Part shown: one piece after another, positions 59,339 to 64,000 of the stretch
Numbering within the stretch: the first letter of the stretch is position 1
Layout of the letters: each line of letters starts with the position of its first letter
Assembly: GCF_003261055.1 (NCBI RefSeq)
Contig: NZ_CP030073.1
Location: 1,798,001 to 1,862,000 of the forward strand
DNA from: Streptomyces cadmiisoli
Lineage (GTDB): Bacteria > Actinomycetota > Actinomycetes > Streptomycetales > Streptomycetaceae
Direction: 5' to 3'
DNA length: 64,000 bases
The notes under the pieces: model-generated
Told to the model about the DNA's origin: nothing
The model's database searches: none
Seen by the model: the letters and a program-made list of their open reading frames with translations, nothing else
Made by a program: the position numbers and the translations under genes

Positions 59339-60235
59339 TCATGCCGCCGCGTAGCTTGCCCGGAACAGATCCTGCGCCCGCTCCACGTCCCTCGGCGTAC
59401 GGAGCTGCACCTCCAGATCACCCGTCCCGTGGTGACCGAGACCGGACACGTCCCGGGTGAAGCCCGGAACAAGGTCGACCTCCTTCGGGTCGACCTTCAG
59501 GTAGACCAGCAGCTTGCTGCGCTGCGGCGGGCACAGGCAGGCGAAGTTCCGCAGCCGCTGATACGCCCGGTAGGTCTTGCGCTCAACCCGGTTCACGCCG
59601 TCCCCGAGCCCGAGCAGGACCTCGTCGACTGCGCCCGCCAACTCCACCATCGCCGCGCCCTGGACATCGGCCGCCGCCCGAGCAACCGCCCCGCGCTGTG
59701 CCCGGCGGGCCACCTCCCCGCTGCCGCTCACGGAGGCCACGGTCTCAAGCCCGAGCAGGTCCCTGCCGAAGAGTCGGTAGCGGACCAGGTCGATCGACCT
59801 CCGGTGCTCACGCACGGCATGCGCGTCGTAGCGGGTGAAGTCGCCGGCGATGCAGATCAGGCGCGGGCCGCTCCACAGGACCTGGGACGCGGCCGTCACC
59901 CCGAGCCGGTCGCGGACCAGGTGCTCGAACTCCGCCCGGTGGTCCATCAGCCACGAGAGGTAGAACAACCCCTGGTTGATGACGCCGGCGTCGACACCGC
60001 GCTTGTACTCCACGATGACCGGCGATCCGTTCTCGTCCAGCCCGAGCGAGTCGATCCGGCCCCCGTGCACCGGCCCGGTGCCGTACTCGCTCGCCAGGAA
60101 CCGGACGCCCAGCAGCGTCTCCATGTGCGCCTCGACGAGACCCTGCACATCGGCCTCGATCTCAGCAAGACGCGGCATGACCTCGGTCATGCCGCTATTC
60201 GTCGTGTCCGTGCGGAACAGCTTCAGGCCCGACAC
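59339..60235 (-). CDS. DUF5655/NucS-like putative nuclease
   Basis: A 298-residue protein; the GTG at 60235 has GAGGAGGGGAAG upstream. The N-terminal half is endonuclease-like: EADVQGLVEAHMETLLGVRF, then GGRIDSLGLDENGSPVIVEY and KRGVDAGVINQGLFYLSWLM. G-x-I-D followed by E-x-K (EYK) is the PD-(D/E)XK core. The C-terminal 100 residues (YQRLRNFACLCPPQRSKLLV, YLKVDPKEVDLVPGFTRDVS, DLEVQLRTPRDVERAQDLFR) match DUF5655, often fused to this nuclease type. It points away from the SMC operon and is not coupled to other genes. A role in defence or repair is possible. Confidence 0.7.
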   Translation of the reverse strand: MSGLKLFRTDTTNSGMTEVMPRLAEIEADVQGLVEAHMETLLGVRFLASEYGTGPVHGGRIDSLGLDENGSPVIVEYKRGVDAGVINQGLFYLSWLMDHRAEFEHLVRDRLGVTAASQVLWSGPRLICIAGDFTRYDAHAVREHRRSIDLVRYRLFGRDLLGLETVASVSGSGEVARRAQRGAVARAAADVQGAAMVELAGAVDEVLLGLGDGVNRVERKTYRAYQRLRNFACLCPPQRSKLLVYLKVDPKEVDLVPGFTRDVSGLGHHGTGDLEVQLRTPRDVERAQDLFRASYAAA

Positions 60236-60440
60236 CTTCCCCTCCTCGGCTCGGAGAGCACCAACGCCGATGAGGCGCGCGTTTGTTTCCGCGAGAGGCT
60301 TCGGGGGCGTGAAGATAGCGTGAGACCCTACGTACGGTCCGATCGGGGACCCTCGCGTCCCCCGGTCACCGGGAAGCGTTTCCCCATGCAACCCCCGCGA
60401 CCCGGGAGACAGCGCCCGGAAGCCGGGTTTACGCAGGTCA

Positions 60441-60480
60441 GCCCCCACAGCTCAGCGGATAGAGCACGCACCTTCCAAGG
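60441..60480 (+). tRNA. 5' half of a tRNA (possible integration-site remnant)
   Basis: The bases GCCCCCACAGCTCAGCGGAT then AGAGCACGCACCTTCCAAGG reproduce the acceptor strand, a D arm (GCTC paired with GAGC) and the anticodon loop CTTCCAA, which would read TCC (glycine). After position 60480 the sequence no longer continues as a tRNA: no closing anticodon stem, TPsiC arm or acceptor 3' strand is present. Tyrosine integrases cross over in tRNA genes near the anticodon loop, so this half could mark an old or present element boundary. A chance likeness is possible. Confidence 0.4.
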
Positions 60481-61135
60481 ACTTTCCGGATCTCACACAG
60501 TGCCGCAAATGATCACTGTTGTCGAATTTTGCAAGGGCGACCCATGCGTTCAATAGCTGAGCGCGAGGAGAATCGCGACTTTGTAGCAGATCGACCGGAA
60601 CGTGAATTCGGCAGGCAATCCCCCTTGATCAAATCAAAGCGAGACAAAGCTCTAGGCGCTGCGGTCAGAGCGCGGTGATTAAACGCCCGCCCCGGCCAGG
60701 ACGAAGCAGGCAGCGATTTCATCGCGAAGCTTCCGAACCATCTCGACGCTCGGGTTCTGACCTCCTTTAGGCCGAGTGGTTCTCATGTTCAAGCAAGTCC
60801 GCACTGCGGGGCCGAACGCCACGGTCGCGCCATGCGCCTGGGCGCAAGTCGCATCGTCTGCGAGATGCACTGAGCCAGCCCCTCCTCTGACCTGCGAGGG
60901 ACCTCGCTCGACACTCAGCAGGTGCCGATCCGCTCCTCGTTGACCGGTTCAAGCAAGCGAGGGGCTCAAGGCCGCCAGCCTTACGGGGCGGTGTATCGGT
61001 TTCGGGTCTCCTGATCATGCCGCCAACGGAGACAACAGCCGAAATTAATCGTCCATACGTTCGCCTCCGAAGCATTGTCAGTGCCGTGTCCTAGCGTGAA
61101 TTTCCGGTCGAGCAAATGGTGTTGGGAGGCTCTCA
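60481..61135. other. Gene-poor boundary-like region
   Basis: About 650 bases of lower GC with no convincing complete gene. Short frames on the minus strand near 60680-60870 (KLRDEIAACFVLAGAGV at the end) may be a gene remnant. The region around 61020-61130 is AT-rich (for example 'cgaaattaatcg' and 'attgtcagtgccgtgtcctagcgtgaat') and presumably holds the promoter of the SMC operon; no definite -35/-10 pair was fixed. Confidence 0.4.
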
Positions 61136-62668
61136 GTGTTCTTTGGCGAGTCAGCTGCGGCGTACGAGAGCATCACGTCGCGGATGAAGGCGCTGGCCGT
61201 GGTGCGGCCACTATTGGCGCTCGACGACAGTCCGGCGAAGCGGGAGCGGGGCTGGGAGGGGTACCGGCTGGCCGAACTCGCCCTGGCAACCATTGACTTC
61301 GTGACGTTACGGATAGGGGCGCGGACGGCAGTTCGACAGGAAGCCGTCGTGGAACAGGTAGCTGAGTCTGCGGCGCTCCAAGTTCCGGGGCGGGCGGGTA
61401 CCGAGTATCAGGAAGTCGCGCGCTGGCTGGTGGAGCGGATGATCAACACCGAGAGACACGACCGGTGCTTTCGACACGAGATCGGCAGCGTGACAGGCGA
61501 CGGCTTCGTCGTCAGGGAGTTTCCGTTCCAAATCCTCAAAGACGTGCCGGACGAAGCCGGGCAGGCTGCGCTGACAGTTACTGATGCGGCCATCACCGTG
61601 CTCGTCCATGCGGTCGATGTGGACATCGCGTCCGAGCAGATCGCGGCGGAGGCCAAGTTGGCCGCGTTGCTAAAGCGCGCGCGGATCGGTGAGGCGTGGC
61701 AGGCCGCCCGCACCGCCCATGTGCAGAGCATCCGGTACGCGAAGGAACTACTGGACCGCACGGAGGAGATGAAACGCAACGTACGGGCCATCGACTGGGA
61801 GGCGGATCTCGACGGCCCGTTGAAGGAGGCGCAGGAGCACGTTGAGGAGAGGTCTCGGGCGGAGACTCAGCTGAAGGCGCAGGTGGCACAGCTGCTCGAG
61901 GTCACGGAAGAGGAACACAAGCGGCAGCAGCTGGAGGCTCTGGATGCGCTGATCCAGGATTGTCTGCAGCGGCACTTGATGCTCGTCGACATGCTGCTCA
62001 GAGTGGTTCCTGAGTTCCGGCACCAGCAGGACCGGCAGATCTTCGTACCTCCCGTGGTCCATGTACGGGTACACCTGCGCAGCCAGCTCCTGGAGCCGGC
62101 GCTCGAGCTGAGTATCGAGGACAGCGAGCGGCCCCTGGAGGCGTTCGTGCGCGGGGTGCTGGGTCCGGTCCGTCCGCGGGTGATGTACCTGCCGGACTAC
62201 TTCGAGGTCCTCACACGGATGCCGGATCAGGCCGAGGTTGAGCGGGTCGCGGTGGGCGCACCGGACGACTGGGAAGTCACGTCCGATCCACCGAGGTTCG
62301 ACGACGCGCAGCATGCATGGGTGGACAGGCTGCTTTCGGCTGTCCCCGGGGAGGGCGTGCGACTGTCTCGGTTGCTCGAGCGTGCCCGCGAGTGGGGCGA
62401 GGGCAGAGGGCCTGGTGACGACACCGACCATCTGCTGGCTATGGAGACCGCGCATCGGTTTCGGCATGTCCCGGTCGCCGAGCTGGCGCGAAGTGAGGAA
62501 GCCGTCGTTGTCGTGGACGACGGGACTGAGTTGGACGACCCGGTTTTCGGTGGCAGCGACTTCCTGCTGTTGCCGGCCATGGGCGAACCGACCTCCGAAA
62601 CGCAACCGCCCCTTTCACCAGAGTTTGTTCCCCGCGCCACGAATGACGATCTGGAGCCGAGCGCATGA
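61136..62668 (+). CDS. MukF/JetA-like kleisin subunit of an SMC defence complex
   Basis: A 510-residue protein from a GTG at 61136. The N-terminus (FGESAAAYESITSRMKALAV) and the part TEYQEVARWLVERMINTERH fit a winged-helix domain of MukF-type proteins. A long helical part follows (KLAALLKRARIGEAWQAART, LLDRTEEMKRNVRAIDWEAD, ERSRAETQLKAQVAQLLEVT, EEEHKRQQLEALDALIQDCL), predicted coiled coil. The C-terminal third again looks winged-helix-like, with an acidic end. With the coupled MukE-like and SMC genes this is the order of JetA-JetB-JetC in Wadjet systems, which cut foreign circular plasmids. The assignment rests on layout and the SMC neighbour. Confidence 0.65.
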   Translation: MFFGESAAAYESITSRMKALAVVRPLLALDDSPAKRERGWEGYRLAELALATIDFVTLRIGARTAVRQEAVVEQVAESAALQVPGRAGTEYQEVARWLVERMINTERHDRCFRHEIGSVTGDGFVVREFPFQILKDVPDEAGQAALTVTDAAITVLVHAVDVDIASEQIAAEAKLAALLKRARIGEAWQAARTAHVQSIRYAKELLDRTEEMKRNVRAIDWEADLDGPLKEAQEHVEERSRAETQLKAQVAQLLEVTEEEHKRQQLEALDALIQDCLQRHLMLVDMLLRVVPEFRHQQDRQIFVPPVVHVRVHLRSQLLEPALELSIEDSERPLEAFVRGVLGPVRPRVMYLPDYFEVLTRMPDQAEVERVAVGAPDDWEVTSDPPRFDDAQHAWVDRLLSAVPGEGVRLSRLLERAREWGEGRGPGDDTDHLLAMETAHRFRHVPVAELARSEEAVVVVDDGTELDDPVFGGSDFLLLPAMGEPTSETQPPLSPEFVPRATNDDLEPSA

Positions 62669-63480
62669 CGCAGTACGACGATGTTGCCGCAGCAGCCCGG
62701 ATGGTGGCTCTGGCTATGACACGCGGCAAGTCCCCAGCGCGTTCTGGAGAGAATGCCCGCCTCGTGCGGCGGTTCGATACGGAACCGGACTTCGCCCAGC
62801 TGGTGCGGAAGGTCGCGCAGGGTTTTGACCTCACGGTCCAGGAGGTGCACCCGCAGGCGGGGCTGGTCCTGGCAACCACGACCGAGACGGACTTCGCCGT
62901 CTCGGTCACCGACCTCGTGCCGAATGCAGAGAACCGGCCGCTGTACCTGCTCGCCCACCTGGCCATCGCGTCGCGGGCCTTCCCTCGTCCGGAGGACTTG
63001 GACGACGACGAGCACGTCGCCCGGGTCTCGGTGCAGAAGGTCGACGAAGACGTTAGGGCCTATGCGACCGTCCTTGAGCGCCGTGCCGCAGCCGCCGACG
63101 AGGACACCGACCCGCCGGCCGGCAGCCCCGGACTGGAGGGATTGTGGCGGGCCTACCTGCGCCGCAACCCCACCGGTCGTACGGACAAGGACAGGACTCC
63201 GCGGTCGGCGACCTACGCGCTGGTGAAGAGGGCGTTCACGCATCTCGAGCAGCGCGGATTCGTCCGCGCGACCAGTGACGAAGAGGGCGGCACGTACGCC
63301 ACCAACGTCCTGTACAGGCTGCACATCCGTGCCCAGGCAGCCCGGGAAATGCTCCAGGAACTGGCCGCCCTGGGAGTGGCGGCCTTGCCGCACCACGATG
63401 CGCCACTCCCATCCGAGACTCCGGAGCAGCCTGAGGCTACGGGCCACGGCATGCTCCCGGACTCCGCCCCAGCCACCTGA
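62665..63480 (+). CDS. MukE/JetB-like subunit of the SMC complex
   Basis: A 271-residue protein whose ATG at 62665 overlaps the kleisin stop by ATGA. It contains two winged-helix-like parts: FDTEPDFAQLVRKVAQGFDL with VHPQAGLVLATTTETDFAVS, and later ATYALVKRAFTHLEQRGFVR followed by TSDEEGGTYATNVLYRLHIR. LYLLAHLAIASRAFPRPEDL lies between. The size and the double winged helix fit MukE/MksE/JetB, the KITE-type subunit that binds the kleisin. The tail is Pro/Glu-rich. The SMC gene follows 28 bases later. Confidence 0.65.
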   Translation: MTQYDDVAAAARMVALAMTRGKSPARSGENARLVRRFDTEPDFAQLVRKVAQGFDLTVQEVHPQAGLVLATTTETDFAVSVTDLVPNAENRPLYLLAHLAIASRAFPRPEDLDDDEHVARVSVQKVDEDVRAYATVLERRAAAADEDTDPPAGSPGLEGLWRAYLRRNPTGRTDKDRTPRSATYALVKRAFTHLEQRGFVRATSDEEGGTYATNVLYRLHIRAQAAREMLQELAALGVAALPHHDAPLPSETPEQPEATGHGMLPDSAPAT

Positions 63481-63508
63481 CGCCATCGCGATGTAAGGAC
63501 CCCTCTCC

Positions 63509-64000
63509 ATGTACGAGTTGAACCGCATCCTGATGCGCAACTTCGGGCCGCTCGACGCCCGCTACGAAGACGTGAACCTGGACTTCTCTGGCGTGGGCCC
63601 CCTGGTTGAGACAGCATCCCTGATGCCGACCCCCGGACACGTCACGCAGCGGCCCTCGCCGGCCAGTCTGGTCATGCTCCAGAACGGCGGCGGCAAGGGT
63701 GTGCTGCTGACCGGCATCACCTGCACCACGATCCCGCTGCGTCACCATGACCCGGAGGAGCTGCTGAGCTTCGTCGTTTCTCCGGCTCAGCCCTCCCATA
63801 TCGTCCTGGAGTGGGCTGATGCCCGGACTGGCAGGCTCTTGGTCACCGCGCAGCTCCTCGCGCCCGAGGGCGATGGCAAGCTCAAGCGCCGCTTCTACAG
63901 CTTCCACCCGGGTGCCGCCCTGTCCGCGGACGATCTACCTTTCCACCGCGACGGTCACTGGCTGCCGTTCGACCACTACTACAACGAGCTGTGCGAACTG
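63509..64000 (+). CDS. SMC-like ATPase (MukB/JetC-like), N-terminal part
   Basis: The first 164 residues; the gene runs out of the window. YELNRILMRNFGPLDARYED is the usual SMC/RecF start, in which the first strands lead into the ATP-binding head. LVMLQNGGGKGVLLTGITCT (about residues 54-73) occupies the Walker A place, but the usual K-[S/T] is K-G here. DPEELLSFVVSPAQPSHIVL and EWADARTGRLLVTAQLLAPE continue the head. Order and size fit JetC of a Wadjet-type system. A JetD nuclease gene, needed to confirm the system, would lie beyond position 64000. Confidence 0.7.
   Translation, partial: MYELNRILMRNFGPLDARYEDVNLDFSGVGPLVETASLMPTPGHVTQRPSPASLVMLQNGGGKGVLLTGITCTTIPLRHHDPEELLSFVVSPAQPSHIVLEWADARTGRLLVTAQLLAPEGDGKLKRRFYSFHPGAALSADDLPFHRDGHWLPFDHYYNELCEL

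Noticed and set aside
60679..60870. Minus-strand 63-codon frame in the boundary region
   Set aside because: No ribosome binding site and only its last 30 codons look protein-like; treated as a possible remnant, not a gene.
1..64000. CRISPR arrays, rRNA genes and IS elements with transposases
   Set aside because: No regularly spaced repeats, no rRNA-like stretches and no transposase motifs were found on reading both strands.

Overview
The window is high-GC actinobacterial DNA of Streptomyces type: third-position G/C is near saturation, GTG and TTG starts are frequent, gene pairs overlap by ATGA or GTGA, and DUF317-like and SCO6880-like proteins occur. Gene content indicates the accessory part of a large conjugative element, either an integrative and conjugative element or a linear plasmid. 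I saw no rRNA genes, no complete tRNA gene and no CRISPR array.

Layout. 1-5 kb: the C-terminal end of a probable relaxase-associated protein, a zinc-ribbon protein, a lipoprotein, and a leftward group with two DUF317-like proteins. 5-16.6 kb is a defence-like island: a DUF6615-like putative nuclease; a leftward DUF4258-like/recombinase-like pair; a regulatory stretch with nested palindromes; a 1764-residue protein with a sacsin/Hsp90-type ATPase domain at the start and a DUF3883-type nuclease-like domain at the end; and a broken gene with an EAKGG motif. 16.7-29.2 kb is almost entirely leftward: a sortase-type surface protein, an ATP-grasp ligase, an MFS exporter with HxlR-type regulators, an SH3-like secreted protein, a RelE/ParE-like protein, a DUF4913 protein and a DPPY-type DNA methyltransferase.

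29.4 kb is a divergence point. From there to 59.2 kb nearly everything runs rightward in a long, tightly packed conjugation operon: a NlpC/P60 wall hydrolase, a DUF6112-like (VirB2-like) protein, a VirB8/TcpC-like protein, a VirB6/TrbL-like membrane protein, an SCO6880-family protein, a VirB4 ATPase, and much later a VirD4/TraG-like coupling ATPase, a C5-cytosine methyltransferase and a protein with two DnaB-N-type domains. Between VirB4 and the coupling ATPase lie about 20 small proteins built from a few recurring modules: DUF317, a short 'GF..YhLP' module, and a helical module. Several are frameshifted or split.

Three copies of one roughly 60-bp palindromic promoter/operator-like element (25.6, 45.6 and 59.2 kb), with identical internal spacing, suggest coordinated control of separate parts of the element. 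The last copy points at no gene. A leftward nuclease-like gene, a tRNA-like half (60.44 kb) and a gene-poor stretch follow, which looks like an element boundary. At the right edge a MukF/MukE/MukB-like SMC operon (Wadjet-like, plasmid defence) begins and runs out of the window.

Functions are assigned by reading motifs and family resemblance only; no database search was run.
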